64,000 nucleotides of DNA from Pseudomonadota bacterium (GTDB taxonomy: Bacteria > Pseudomonadota > Alphaproteobacteria > Sphingomonadales > Sphingomonadaceae). This document shows, one piece after another, positions 36,825 through 45,641 of the stretch. Position numbers and translations under genes: made by a program. The notes beneath the pieces are model-generated. The model did not search any database, was not told the origin of the DNA, and saw nothing but the letters and a program-made list of their open reading frames with translations. Where the stretch lies: assembly GCA_039818985.1 (NCBI GenBank), contig JBCBSU010000002.1:1-64000 (forward strand), written 5' to 3'. Numbering within the stretch: the stretch's first letter is position 1; each line of letters opens with the position of its first letter.

Positions 36825-37337
36825 ATGGCCGAAGATGAAGGCACCATCACATCCGAAAACCTGACCGCCAATGGCAATGACACCGCACCGGCTGTCGGTA
36901 TCATCTCGCAATATGTCAAAGACATGTCGGTAGAAAATCCGAATGCGCCGGACTCGATGCAATGGACCACCCAGCCGCAGATCGACGTCCAGTTCAACAT
37001 CGGCTCGCGCAAGCTCAATGACGAGGTGCATGAGATCGAACTCAAGATCACCGCGACAGCCAAGGGCGATCAGGGCACCGCATTCATCGTCGAGCTGGCC
37101 TATGCCGCGCTGATCGGCATGCGCAATGTGCCTGAGGATCAGGTCCAGCCCTTCCTGTTTGCCGAAGCGCCGCGGATTATCTTCCCCTTTGCTCGCCGTA
37201 TTCTCGCCGATGCGGTGCGCGATGCCGGTTTCCCGCCGCTGATGCTCGAGCCAATCGATTTCAACGCACTGTATCTGCAACAGCGCGCCGCACATGAGCA
37301 GCAGCAAGCCGGCGAGCAGCCGACGGGCAATGCCTGA
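36825..37337 (+). CDS. secB: protein-export chaperone SecB
   Basis: A 170-residue cytosolic chaperone that holds preproteins unfolded and passes them to SecA. Signature parts: ISQYVKDMSVENPNAP, QFNIGSRKLNDEVHEIELKI, the GTAFIVELAYAALIGM strand, the FPFARRILADAVRDAGFPPL segment and LEPIDFNALY at the end of the fold. The acidic 17-residue N-terminal tail and Gln-rich C-terminus are ordinary for the alphaproteobacterial form. ATG 36825 follows GGAAAG. murJ starts 47 bp downstream. Confidence 0.96.
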   Translation: MAEDEGTITSENLTANGNDTAPAVGIISQYVKDMSVENPNAPDSMQWTTQPQIDVQFNIGSRKLNDEVHEIELKITATAKGDQGTAFIVELAYAALIGMRNVPEDQVQPFLFAEAPRIIFPFARRILADAVRDAGFPPLMLEPIDFNALYLQQRAAHEQQQAGEQPTGNA

Positions 37338-37384
37338 CAGCGGCCCATGCTTTTCGCCGGACAGGGTGAGAGGCTGAGGCCAGG

Positions 37385-39025
37385 ATGAATCTGCTTCGGG
37401 CCACCGGAACTATAGGCGGACTGACCATGGTCAGCCGCCTGTTCGGTTTCGTCCGCGACATATTGCTGGCACGAATACTCGGCGCCGGGCTTGCCGCCGA
37501 TGCCTGGCAGCTGGCCTTCCAGATGCCCAACATCTTCCGGCGACTGTTCGCCGAAGGGGCCTTTTCCGCCGCCTTTGTGCCGCTGTTCAACCGCCGCATG
37601 CATGGCAAACAGGGCGATGCCGGCGCAGACGATGCGGATGATAGCGCACCGGATCGCGTCGCCGCCCAGCAATTCGTCACCGATATCGTCTCGGTGCTGG
37701 TACCGACGCTGATCCTGTTCTCCGCGCTGTTCATGGTTGCCATGCCCGGCGTGATCTGGCTGATCGCCGGAGATTTTTCCGGCGGTGACGATGCCGTGCG
37801 CAAGGCAGAGCTCAGCACCATATTGGCGCGGATCGCCTTTCCCTATCTCGCCTTTATGAGCCTGACGACATTGCTGGCGGGGATTTTGAACAGCCTGTCG
37901 CGCTTTGCCGCCGCCGCGGCAGCACCGATATTGCTCAACATCTGCCTGATTACCGCGCTGGTCGCCGGCGCACTCTCCGGTGCGGGTGAGGCAATGACGG
38001 TGCGCACCGCCTATTATCTCGCTTTTGCGGTATCGGTGTCGGGGCTGCTCCAGATGCTGTGGCTGGGCTATTGGGTGCGCAAAAGCGGTTTTGCCATCTG
38101 CCTCGATCGCCCGCGACTCAACAGCAATGTGCGCGAACTGGGCGTGCTGATCTTTCCCGCCATTTTCGGTGCCGGCATCTACCAGATCAGCCGCTTTGTC
38201 GACCTGTTCTTCGTCGCCCGCCTGCCCGAGGGTTCGCTCACCTATCTCGCCATGGCCGACCGGCTCAACCAGCTGCCGCTGGGGATTATCGGTATTGCGC
38301 TGGGTACCGCGATCCTGCCGGCGCTGTCGCGGCTGATCGCCAGCGACAATCCGGACGGCGCAAGCCGGTTGCAGACCAATGCCATCGAGCTGTCGATGCT
38401 GCTCACCATTCCCGCCGCCTTTGCCCTTTATGTCGCGTCATGGCCGGTGGCTGGTGCATTCTATGTCGGCGGCAATTTCACCCAGGAGGATGGCGCAACC
38501 ACCGCCAATGTCATTTCCGCGCTGGTCATAGGCCTTCCTGCCTATGTTTTGGTCAAGGTGCTGGTGCCCGGCTTTTTCGCCCGCAAGGACACCCGTACCC
38601 CGGTTGTCACCGCAGGTATCTCGCTGATCATCAACATCTCGCTCAACCTGCTGCTGATCCCGATATTGGGGATTATCGGCCTGGCGCTGGCCGGAGCGAT
38701 CAGCGCCTGGTGCAACACGCTGATGCTCTATGGCGTACTGCATTGGCGCGGCCATTACCGGCTGCCACTGGTGCTGGTGCTGCGGCTGCTGCGTATCGCG
38801 CTGGCGGCGGCGGTGATGGCCGGGGTGATGATCGCGGTAATGCCCTATGGCACGGTGTTTTTCACCGGATCGACGATAGAGCGGATTGTCTCGCTCGCGG
38901 TACTGGTACTGACCGGGTTGATCGTCTATGGCCTCGCCGCATGGTTTGGCGGTGCGGTCGACCGCGACCGGATCAGGCTGCTGACCAGCCGCAAGGCCGC
39001 CGACGACAGCGCCACAACCGAATAA
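37385..39025 (+). CDS. murJ: lipid II flippase MurJ
   Basis: A 546-residue inner-membrane protein with about 14 hydrophobic helices, of the MurJ/MviN group that flips lipid II for peptidoglycan synthesis. The opening RATGTIGGLTMVSRLFGFVRD, the PNIFRRLFAEGAFSAAFVP segment and the central RFVDLFF / LNQLPLGIIGIALGTAILP are diagnostic. A poly-Asp-rich cytoplasmic loop (about 75-92) is a local oddity. It sits between secB and trpS on the same strand; trpS follows by 21 bp. Confidence 0.95.
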   Translation: MNLLRATGTIGGLTMVSRLFGFVRDILLARILGAGLAADAWQLAFQMPNIFRRLFAEGAFSAAFVPLFNRRMHGKQGDAGADDADDSAPDRVAAQQFVTDIVSVLVPTLILFSALFMVAMPGVIWLIAGDFSGGDDAVRKAELSTILARIAFPYLAFMSLTTLLAGILNSLSRFAAAAAAPILLNICLITALVAGALSGAGEAMTVRTAYYLAFAVSVSGLLQMLWLGYWVRKSGFAICLDRPRLNSNVRELGVLIFPAIFGAGIYQISRFVDLFFVARLPEGSLTYLAMADRLNQLPLGIIGIALGTAILPALSRLIASDNPDGASRLQTNAIELSMLLTIPAAFALYVASWPVAGAFYVGGNFTQEDGATTANVISALVIGLPAYVLVKVLVPGFFARKDTRTPVVTAGISLIINISLNLLLIPILGIIGLALAGAISAWCNTLMLYGVLHWRGHYRLPLVLVLRLLRIALAAAVMAGVMIAVMPYGTVFFTGSTIERIVSLAVLVLTGLIVYGLAAWFGGAVDRDRIRLLTSRKAADDSATTE

Positions 39026-39046
39026 CAGAACAGGGATTGATCTTAC

Positions 39047-40042
39047 ATGCGCGTGGTTTCAGGCATTCAGCCGACAGGCAATCTGCACCTTGGCAACTAT
39101 CTTGGCGCGATCAAAAAATGGGTGGCGATGCAGGACCAGATGGAATGCCTGTTTTTCCTTGCCGATCTGCACGCGATCACTGTCTATAACGAGCCGCAGA
39201 CACTGGCCGAGAATAGCCGCGAAATGGCGGCGGCGCTGGTCGCCTGTGGCGTCGACCCAGAACGGGCGGTGCTGTTCAATCAGGCGCGGGTACCCGGTCA
39301 TGCCGAGCTGGCCTGGCTATTATTCTGCACCGCGCGGATCGGCTGGCTCAACAGGATGACCCAGTTCAAGGAAAAGTCGGGCAAGAATCGCGAGGGTTCC
39401 AGTGTTGGGCTTTTTGCCTATCCGGTGCTGCAGGCAGCCGATGTGCTGATCTACGGCGCCACCCATGTGCCGGTGGGCGAAGACCAGAAGCAGCATCTTG
39501 AACTGGCGCGTGATATCGCCACCAAGTTCAATACCGACTTCGATACCGAGCTGTTCACCCTTCCCGATCCGATTATCGAGGGGCCAGCGACCCGGGTGAT
39601 GAGCCTGCGCGACGGTTCGGCCAAAATGTCCAAGTCCGACCCGTCGGATATGAGCCGGATCAACCTGACCGATGAGGATGACGCTATCGTCAAGAAGGTC
39701 AAAAAGGCGAAGACAGACCCCGAACCGCTTCCTGACAGCATGGACGGGCTGGAAGGACGCTCCGAAGCGACCAATCTGATCGGCATCATGGCGGCCCTGA
39801 CCGACCAAAGCCCGGAGGCGGTGCTTGCCGATTTTGCAGGACAGGGCTTTGGCGCGTTCAAACCGGCGCTTGCGGAAGTGGTGGTCGAGACATTGCGACC
39901 GATCCGCGAACGTTTCGTCGCGCTCAAACATGATCCGGCGGCAATCGACGAGATTTTACAGCGCGGCGCGGCCACGGCACGCGAACGCGCTGCCCCGACT
40001 CTGGCCGCTGCCTATCGCGCCCTTGGCTTGCAAATAGACTGA
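39047..40042 (+). CDS. trpS: tryptophan--tRNA ligase
   Basis: A 331-residue class I aminoacyl-tRNA synthetase that charges tRNA-Trp. Motifs: [16 protein letters not shown] (HIGH-type), [23 protein letters not shown] and [10 protein letters not shown] (KMSKS loop). The C-terminal helices end in [15 protein letters not shown]. The length is standard for the bacterial type. It follows murJ directly and is probably co-transcribed with it. Confidence 0.97.
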   Translation: MRVVSGIQPTGNLHLGNYLGAIKKWVAMQDQMECLFFLADLHAITVYNEPQTLAENSREMAAALVACGVDPERAVLFNQARVPGHAELAWLLFCTARIGWLNRMTQFKEKSGKNREGSSVGLFAYPVLQAADVLIYGATHVPVGEDQKQHLELARDIATKFNTDFDTELFTLPDPIIEGPATRVMSLRDGSAKMSKSDPSDMSRINLTDEDDAIVKKVKKAKTDPEPLPDSMDGLEGRSEATNLIGIMAALTDQSPEAVLADFAGQGFGAFKPALAEVVVETLRPIRERFVALKHDPAAIDEILQRGAATARERAAPTLAAAYRALGLQID

Positions 40043-40305
40043 GCGTGATTGTCATCATATCGGAAATTACGGCAGCGCAATAGTTTCAGTCTATCATTCC
40101 GTTGCAAGGTTTTGCATCAAAATCAGGCAACCAAGGCTGGGCTTTATGCGTATCATTCAATAGACATTCAGGACGAAGGCTGCATTATCGTCGACGAAAT
40201 ACATGATGATCGTACCGCCATGCGACATCATAATATTATCGATGGAATGCCACCGGCATCCATGGGAGAATGCGACCCAGCAAACGGCACGAACAGGAAA
40301 GCATC

Positions 40306-40992
40306 ATGACCAAGGCGAAAATCACATTACGCATCATCATCCCCGCGACCGCTCTGGCGCTGGCCGGTTGCACCACCCCGTTCAAGGCCGATGTGGCCCG
40401 GTTCCAGCAATTACCACCGCCACAGGGACAGAGCTTCACCGTGGTTCCCGCCGATCCCAGCCTGGTCGGCAGCATTGAATTCGGTCAATATGCCAGTATC
40501 GTCGCCAGCGAGCTGCAGCGGCGCGGCTATGCTCCCGCTACGGACCCGGCCGCCGCCGATCTGGTCGTCAGCTTTGATTATATTGTCGATGGCGGTCGTG
40601 AACGCATTCGCTCCACGCCCGGCTTCGGACCGGGATTTGGCGCTTTCGGACCGGGATTTGGCGGTTTTGGCTTTGGCCGGTTTAACCGCTTCGGCTGGGG
40701 CGGGTTCGGCCCATGGGGCGGCTTTGGCGGTTTTGGCGGTGGCTTCACCGATGTCCGCAGCTACACCGTATATAATTCCGAGCTTGACCTGAAGATCGAC
40801 CGTGTGGCCGATAATCTGCGCGTCTTTGAAGGCCGCGCCCAGGCACAGTCGCGCAGCAACAATCTGACCTATCTCGTCCCCAATCTGGTCGAGGCTATGT
40901 TTGCCGATTTCCCGGGCAATTCGGGGGAGACGGTGCGCGTCTCGCTCGATGATGAAAAGGTCAAGGTCAAGACGCTGAACCGGCAAAGGTAG
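40306..40992 (+). CDS. DUF4136 lipoprotein with Gly/Phe-rich insert
   Basis: A 228-residue predicted lipoprotein. The signal ends at lipobox ALAGC (about residue 21). The DUF4136 pattern follows: FQQLPPPQGQSFTV, then ASIVASELQRRGY and AADLVVSFDY, with the C-terminal LDLKIDRVADNLRVFEGRAQAQ and LVEAMFADFPGNSG. Between about 105 and 145 lies a Gly/Phe-rich stretch (PGFGPGFGAFGPGFGGFGFG and more), a common but variable insert. Function is unknown; it probably faces the periplasm on the outer membrane. ATG 40306 has AGGAAAG upstream. It stands alone, convergent with the hydrolase gene, with a small hairpin between. Confidence 0.85.
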   Translation: MTKAKITLRIIIPATALALAGCTTPFKADVARFQQLPPPQGQSFTVVPADPSLVGSIEFGQYASIVASELQRRGYAPATDPAAADLVVSFDYIVDGGRERIRSTPGFGPGFGAFGPGFGGFGFGRFNRFGWGGFGPWGGFGGFGGGFTDVRSYTVYNSELDLKIDRVADNLRVFEGRAQAQSRSNNLTYLVPNLVEAMFADFPGNSGETVRVSLDDEKVKVKTLNRQR

Positions 40993-40998
40993 CGCTGA

Positions 40999-41015
40999 CC
41001 GGGAATATGTCCCGG
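40999..41015. terminator. possible bidirectional terminator hairpin
   Basis: CCGGGA-ATATG-TCCCGG forms a six-pair GC-rich stem between two convergent genes. No run of T follows on either side, so Rho-independent termination is only a possibility. Confidence 0.35.
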
Positions 41016-41032
41016 CAAATCACCATCATGGC

Positions 41033-41926
41033 TTAGCGGTCCTCGAGTTTCGCGAGAAATTCCAGCACCGCGCCGGCGACTGCATCGGGCTGTTCGGGCA
41101 GCAGCGCATGGCCGGCGCGCTCGATAATCACCATTTCCGCGCGCCCTGCCGCATCGTCGACAAGCGCCTGGCCGGCATCTTCGATGGGCGCAATGGTATC
41201 GGCCTTGGCCTGTACCACCAATATCGGTTCATCACCCGCGAGCCACCAATCCGCCGCATCGGTAAGTATCACCGCCCGGGCCTGCAGCTGCGCCGTAGCG
41301 ATATGCCAGCCGCGCAGCCAGTGCTCCGGCACCCTGTTGTCACGGGCAAAAAAGCCATAGCGGATATTGCCCAGCCGCTTCGAACTGGTCAGCAATGGGC
41401 TGAAACTGCCCTTGAGCGCACGTTCGGCGCGTGGCGGTATCGGCTTCTTGCCACCTGCCGCCAGCAATATCACCCCGGTGACACGATCGCCGTGCCGCGC
41501 TGCCGTAGCCCGCGCCACCCGGTTGCCAAAAGCATGGCCCAGCACAGTCGCGCTTTTGCCGTCGGCAAGCTCGGCATCGAGCACCGTGCGGACATCATCG
41601 GCGAGGTCGAAAAGCGTCAGATCCGTATCAGGCAAGGCTGAATTGCCGATACCGGGCGGCTCTATGGCGATGGTACGATAGCCATTGGCTACCAGTTGTG
41701 CCGCCAGTTCATTGAAATCGCTCGCCTCGCGCCCGGCACTGGCGACCAGCACTACCGCCGGCCCCTGGCCCTGAGTGAAATAGGCAATGCTGCGGCCATC
41801 GCGGGCAAGGTTGTGCTCGATGCCATTGGTCGCCCGCGCCCGGGCATTGGGATAGGGCAGGAACATCATCACCAACGCCATCGCACCAAGTGCAATCAGC
41901 GCCACCAGCAGCACCGCCCAGCGCAT
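41033..41926 (-). CDS. alpha/beta-hydrolase fold protein lacking the nucleophile Ser
   Basis: A 297-residue protein with an N-terminal membrane helix (about 2-22) and an alpha/beta-hydrolase domain. The fold markers are present: VVLVASAGREASDF for the oxyanion region, YRTIAIEPPGIGNS, then VLGHAFGNRVARA at the nucleophile elbow, VVQAKADTIAPIED for the acid and IERAGHALLP for the His. At the elbow GxSxG reads GHAFG, so Ser is replaced by Ala and normal ester hydrolysis is not expected. It begins at ATG 41926, where TAATG joins it to the glpK stop, so it is translationally coupled to glycerol kinase. It may act as a binding or non-canonical enzyme; function unknown. Confidence 0.82.
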   Translation of the reverse strand: MRWAVLLVALIALGAMALVMMFLPYPNARARATNGIEHNLARDGRSIAYFTQGQGPAVVLVASAGREASDFNELAAQLVANGYRTIAIEPPGIGNSALPDTDLTLFDLADDVRTVLDAELADGKSATVLGHAFGNRVARATAARHGDRVTGVILLAAGGKKPIPPRAERALKGSFSPLLTSSKRLGNIRYGFFARDNRVPEHWLRGWHIATAQLQARAVILTDAADWWLAGDEPILVVQAKADTIAPIEDAGQALVDDAAGRAEMVIIERAGHALLPEQPDAVAGAVLEFLAKLEDR

Positions 41927-43404
41927 TATGCGTTGCCCCTTCCCAGAACGGATTTGAGCGCCGTCTGCCATTGCGCCAGCCTTGCCGTGCGATCGGCATC
42001 ATTCATGGCCGGGGTGAAGACACTGCCCGAATGGCGCATTGCCGCTGCAGCCTCGAGGTCGGGATAGAGACCGGCACCGGTCGCCGCCAGCATCGCCGCG
42101 CCCAAAGCCGTGGTCTCGATAAAGGCCGGGCGATCAACCTCGAGCGCCAATATGTCGGCCAGATCCTGCGCCATCCAGTCATTGGCAACCATGCCGCCAT
42201 CGATGCGCAGCCGTGACCAGTCGACACCATCGGCGGCAAAGGCAGCCTTGAGATCGGCCATCTGATGCGCCATCGCCTCCAGCCCGGCACGGACAATATG
42301 CGCCTTGGTGCTGGCAAAGCTGAGGTCGGTAATGGCGGCGCGCGCATCGGCCCGCCAATGCGGTGCGCCAAGGCCGCTGAGCGCGGGGACAATGGTGACA
42401 CCGCCATTATCCGCTACCGAGCGCGCCAGCGCCTCGCTCTCACCTGCTTCGACAATCATGCCCAGCTGATCGCGAAGCCACTGGATCAGGCTGCCAGCGA
42501 CAAAGACCGAGCCTTCAAGCGCATAATGGCGCTGGCCATCGACCTGCCAGCCTATGGTGGTGAGGATGCGGTGCGCCGACAGCGGAGCTTCGATCCCGGC
42601 ATAGGACAGCACAAAGGCACCGGTACCGAAGGTCGCCTTGGTGTCGCCGAGGGTGAAACAACCCTGGCCGATGGTCGCCGCCTGTTGGTCACCGGCCATG
42701 CCGCAAATCGCAATCGGCGCGCCGAACAGCGTTGCATCGGTGCGGCCGAAATCCCCAGCGCAATCGACAATATCCGGCAGGATGGCACGCGGCACCCCGA
42801 ACAACGCCAGCAATTCCTCATCCCACTCGCCGCTATGGATATCCATCAGCGCGGTGCGTGCCGCATTGCTGGCATCGGTGATGTGCAGCCCGCCGGTAAG
42901 GCGGAAGATCAGATAGCTCTCTACCGTGCCGACGGCGAGATGCTCACCCGCCTCTTCAAGCTGGGGCCAGTTTTGCAGCGCCCAGCCAATCTTGCTGCCG
43001 GAAAAATAGGGGTCGAGAAGCAGTCCTGTCTTGCGCTGCACCAGCGGCTCATGCCCGGCATCGCGCAACGCCTGGCACATCGATGCTGTGCGCCGGTCCT
43101 GCCAGACTATGGCCGGGGCCAGTGGTTCGCTGGTTCGCCTGTCCCAGAAGACAATCGTCTCGCGCTGGTTGGTAATGCCTATCGCACTGATATTCTCCGC
43201 CCCACCCGCGGCCTCTATCTCGGCGCGCGTTACCGCCAGACTATGCTGCCAGATCTCGGCGGCATCATGCTCGACTTCGCCGGATTGCGGATAATGCTGG
43301 GTCAGCGGCTGCTGGCTGCTGCCAAGACAGCGGCCATCAACGCCAAAGCGCATCGCCCGGGTCGAGGTCGTGCCCTCGTCGATCACCAATATCGTCTCGC
43401 TCAT
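41926..43404 (-). CDS. glpK: glycerol kinase
   Basis: A 492-residue FGGY-family kinase that makes sn-glycerol 3-phosphate from glycerol and ATP. Motifs: LVIDEGTTSTRAMRF (phosphate 1), GITNQRETIVFWDRRT, the catalytic region ICGMAGDQQAA with Asp as base, and TFGTGAFVLSYAG; the adenine pocket is GGVTIVPALSGLGAPHWR. The length is normal. It overlaps the upstream symporter gene by ATGA and the downstream hydrolase by TAATG. No GlpF facilitator or glpD is in the window; the coupled symporter may supply the substrate. Confidence 0.95.
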   Translation of the reverse strand: MSETILVIDEGTTSTRAMRFGVDGRCLGSSQQPLTQHYPQSGEVEHDAAEIWQHSLAVTRAEIEAAGGAENISAIGITNQRETIVFWDRRTSEPLAPAIVWQDRRTASMCQALRDAGHEPLVQRKTGLLLDPYFSGSKIGWALQNWPQLEEAGEHLAVGTVESYLIFRLTGGLHITDASNAARTALMDIHSGEWDEELLALFGVPRAILPDIVDCAGDFGRTDATLFGAPIAICGMAGDQQAATIGQGCFTLGDTKATFGTGAFVLSYAGIEAPLSAHRILTTIGWQVDGQRHYALEGSVFVAGSLIQWLRDQLGMIVEAGESEALARSVADNGGVTIVPALSGLGAPHWRADARAAITDLSFASTKAHIVRAGLEAMAHQMADLKAAFAADGVDWSRLRIDGGMVANDWMAQDLADILALEVDRPAFIETTALGAAMLAATGAGLYPDLEAAAAMRHSGSVFTPAMNDADRTARLAQWQTALKSVLGRGNA

Positions 43405-44957
43405 GCCGGGTGCACCTCCTTTTCTCCTGTGGTGACTTTCCAGAACGGTATGGCACAGTTGCCAAACACCAGCCGGTTGACAAGCAACGCCACGGCTATG
43501 GAACTGAACAATACCACCACCATGACATCGATATAATGGACCCAGTCGAGGCCCAGCATGCGATAGAATGTCTTACCGCCCCACAGGATATATTGCTGGC
43601 TACCCAGGGCGATGCTGTCTGTATACAGCAGAAATGTGTGCAACGCATAGAGCGCCAGACCCCAGATCAGGCCGATGATCGCGGCGCGTGCGTCGACATT
43701 GCGGAACAGCAGGCCCACGGCAAAGACCGAGAGGATGGGCATCGACAGCAGGCCGTTCAGTTCCTGCAACAGATTGAGGATGCTCTTGGCGCCGGCATAA
43801 ACCGGGACCAGCGCTATCGCCAGCGCCGTGGCGGCTGTTCCGACAATCCAGTTGAGGCGTCCCGCCTTGGCCCTGTCGTTGATAAACGGCTTGTGGAAGT
43901 CGACATAATAGAGCGTCGATGTGGCGTTGAGCACGGCGGAGAATGTCGTCAGCACCGCCGCCGCAATCATCGCGGCAAAGATACCGCTGGTCCAGTCGGG
44001 CAGGATTTGCGCCACCAGCAGACCATAGGCCTTGTCATCCTGATCGCCGAACAGCTTGAATGCCACTACGCCCGGCACCACGACAATGGCGGGGACGATG
44101 GCCAGCCGGATGGCAGCAGCCGCCATCACCCCCTTTTGCGCCTCGCGCACCGTCGGTGCAGCCAGTGCCTTCTGGGTGATATTCTGGTTGGTGCTCCAGT
44201 AGAATATCTGGATGAATACCATACCAGTGAAAAGGGTGTGGAAGGGAATTGGCGAGTCATTGTCGCCGATCAGCGTCAGCCGTTCGGCGGGAACATCGGT
44301 TAAATCGAAGCCCACTGCCTGCAGCGCCAGAAACACCACCACCAGCGCCATGCCCAATATGCCGATGCCGCTATAGGTATCCAGCACGGCAACACCGCGC
44401 AGACCGCCCAATATGGCATAAGCGCCGCCGACGACCGCCAACGCCGCCGCGATCGGGATCAGCGCATCATCGGCAAAGCCGAACAAGGAACGCAGGAACA
44501 GGGCACCGGAATAGATCACCGCAGGCAGATAGATCAGCAGATTGCCGAACAGGAACATCGCCGAAATGACGGTGCGTATATTACGCTGGCGATAACGCTG
44601 CTCGAGCAGCTCGGTCACGGTGGTGCAGTTGTTGCGATAATAGATCGGCACAAAGACAAAGGCGAGGATCAGCAGCCCGGCAAAGCCGGCCATTTCCCAC
44701 CACGCCACCAGCAGCATCTGGTTGCCGTTCATGCCCACAAGCTGGTCGGTGGAAAGGTTGGTGAGGGTTATCGCCCCGGCAACAAACACCCAGTTGAGAC
44801 CGCCACCGGCGAGGAATACATCCCTGGAATCACCATCGACCCCGGCATGATGCCCGCGCACATGCCACCATGTAATGCCCGCAAGCAGCACCATGATCGC
44901 GGCAAAAATGCCAAGCTGGACGATGGAAGCGCCTTGGCCTGCTGAAAAAACCGTCAA
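43401..44957 (-). CDS. sodium:solute symporter (SSS family), coupled to glpK
   Basis: A 518-residue inner-membrane transporter with about 14 helices, of the SSS/SGLT type. Recognisable parts: RDVFLAGGGLNWVFVAGAITLTN near the N-terminus, LSTDQLVGMNGNQ, and the segment FSAVLNATSTLYYVDFHKP, which carries the sodium-site Ser/Thr pair of the family. Family members import sugars, polyols, vitamins or carboxylates with sodium. The start is uncertain: TTG 44957 (AAGG about ten bases upstream) fits the first conserved residues, while the frame stays open to 45065. The 4-bp overlap with glpK points to glycerol or a glycerol-yielding polyol as cargo, but this is inference. Confidence 0.87.
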   Translation of the reverse strand: MTVFSAGQGASIVQLGIFAAIMVLLAGITWWHVRGHHAGVDGDSRDVFLAGGGLNWVFVAGAITLTNLSTDQLVGMNGNQMLLVAWWEMAGFAGLLILAFVFVPIYYRNNCTTVTELLEQRYRQRNIRTVISAMFLFGNLLIYLPAVIYSGALFLRSLFGFADDALIPIAAALAVVGGAYAILGGLRGVAVLDTYSGIGILGMALVVVFLALQAVGFDLTDVPAERLTLIGDNDSPIPFHTLFTGMVFIQIFYWSTNQNITQKALAAPTVREAQKGVMAAAAIRLAIVPAIVVVPGVVAFKLFGDQDDKAYGLLVAQILPDWTSGIFAAMIAAAVLTTFSAVLNATSTLYYVDFHKPFINDRAKAGRLNWIVGTAATALAIALVPVYAGAKSILNLLQELNGLLSMPILSVFAVGLLFRNVDARAAIIGLIWGLALYALHTFLLYTDSIALGSQQYILWGGKTFYRMLGLDWVHYIDVMVVVLFSSIAVALLVNRLVFGNCAIPFWKVTTGEKEVHPA

Positions 44958-45092
44958 AACCGATGCCTTGTTGTCATCCCCTCCGCCCACCCTATGCGCA
45001 GGACGGCAAAGTGCAAGCCGCAGCGACCAAACTGTCCCCGCGCTTGTGCATGGTTTAGGCCGCATTAACCCTATTTTTGCCGATGGCCGCTA

Positions 45093-45635
45093 ATGCAAGG
45101 CATGATGCTGAAAACGCGATCTTTAACTGCCCTTTTGACTGTGCTGTTGCTGGCCTCGGCTGTGCCACAACCGGTTGCGGCGCAATGTCGGCTTTGCCCG
45201 CAGGACCAGCGGCAAACAAGCGTGCAGGACCAGCGGCAAATCCCACTGCGGATCACCATCGAGGCCGATATCGAGTTCAGCCGCCTCGCCTTTTCCGGCG
45301 GCAGCAGCGGCGAGGCGCGGATCGATCCGAATAGCGGCACCACCAATATCCATGGCGGGCTGGTCGATCTTGGCGGGCTGGCGCTGAGCGGCTCGGCGCG
45401 GATCACTGGCGAGCCCGGTCGTACGGTGCGGGTCGATATGCCGCACCGCATCCGTCTGACAAGCCAGACCGGCGGCGTCGCCGAGCTGGTATCGCTGGAA
45501 ACCGATCTTTCGCCGCGCCCGCGTATCGGGCCAGACGGCACGCTGACCTTTGCCTTCGCCGGAACATTGAAAGTCACAGGCGGTATTGGCGGCAATTATC
45601 GCGGCCGCATCCCGATCACTGCGGAATATGAATAG
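45093..45635 (+). CDS. DUF4402 exported protein
   Basis: A 180-residue secreted protein with signal peptide ending VAAQ (about residue 31) and a DUF4402 beta-rich domain: ADIEFSRLAFSGGSSGEARI, the GEPGRTVRVDMP strand and the ending GGNYRGRIPITAEYE. Proteins of this group are common in sphingomonads and lack a proven function; some resemble pilin-like or adhesive surface proteins. Just after the signal a 24-bp unit is duplicated, giving QDQRQ twice. The start may instead be ATG 45102 or 45105. It is convergent with holA. Confidence 0.82.
   Translation: MQGMMLKTRSLTALLTVLLLASAVPQPVAAQCRLCPQDQRQTSVQDQRQIPLRITIEADIEFSRLAFSGGSSGEARIDPNSGTTNIHGGLVDLGGLALSGSARITGEPGRTVRVDMPHRIRLTSQTGGVAELVSLETDLSPRPRIGPDGTLTFAFAGTLKVTGGIGGNYRGRIPITAEYE
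45200..45240 (+). repeat. 24-bp in-frame tandem duplication
   Basis: The 17-base string GCAGGACCAGCGGCAAA occurs at 45200-45216 and again at 45224-45240, an offset of 24 bases or eight codons. It duplicates the residues QDQRQ just behind the signal peptide of the DUF4402 protein. Confidence 0.8.
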
Positions 45636-45641
45636 GCGGTT

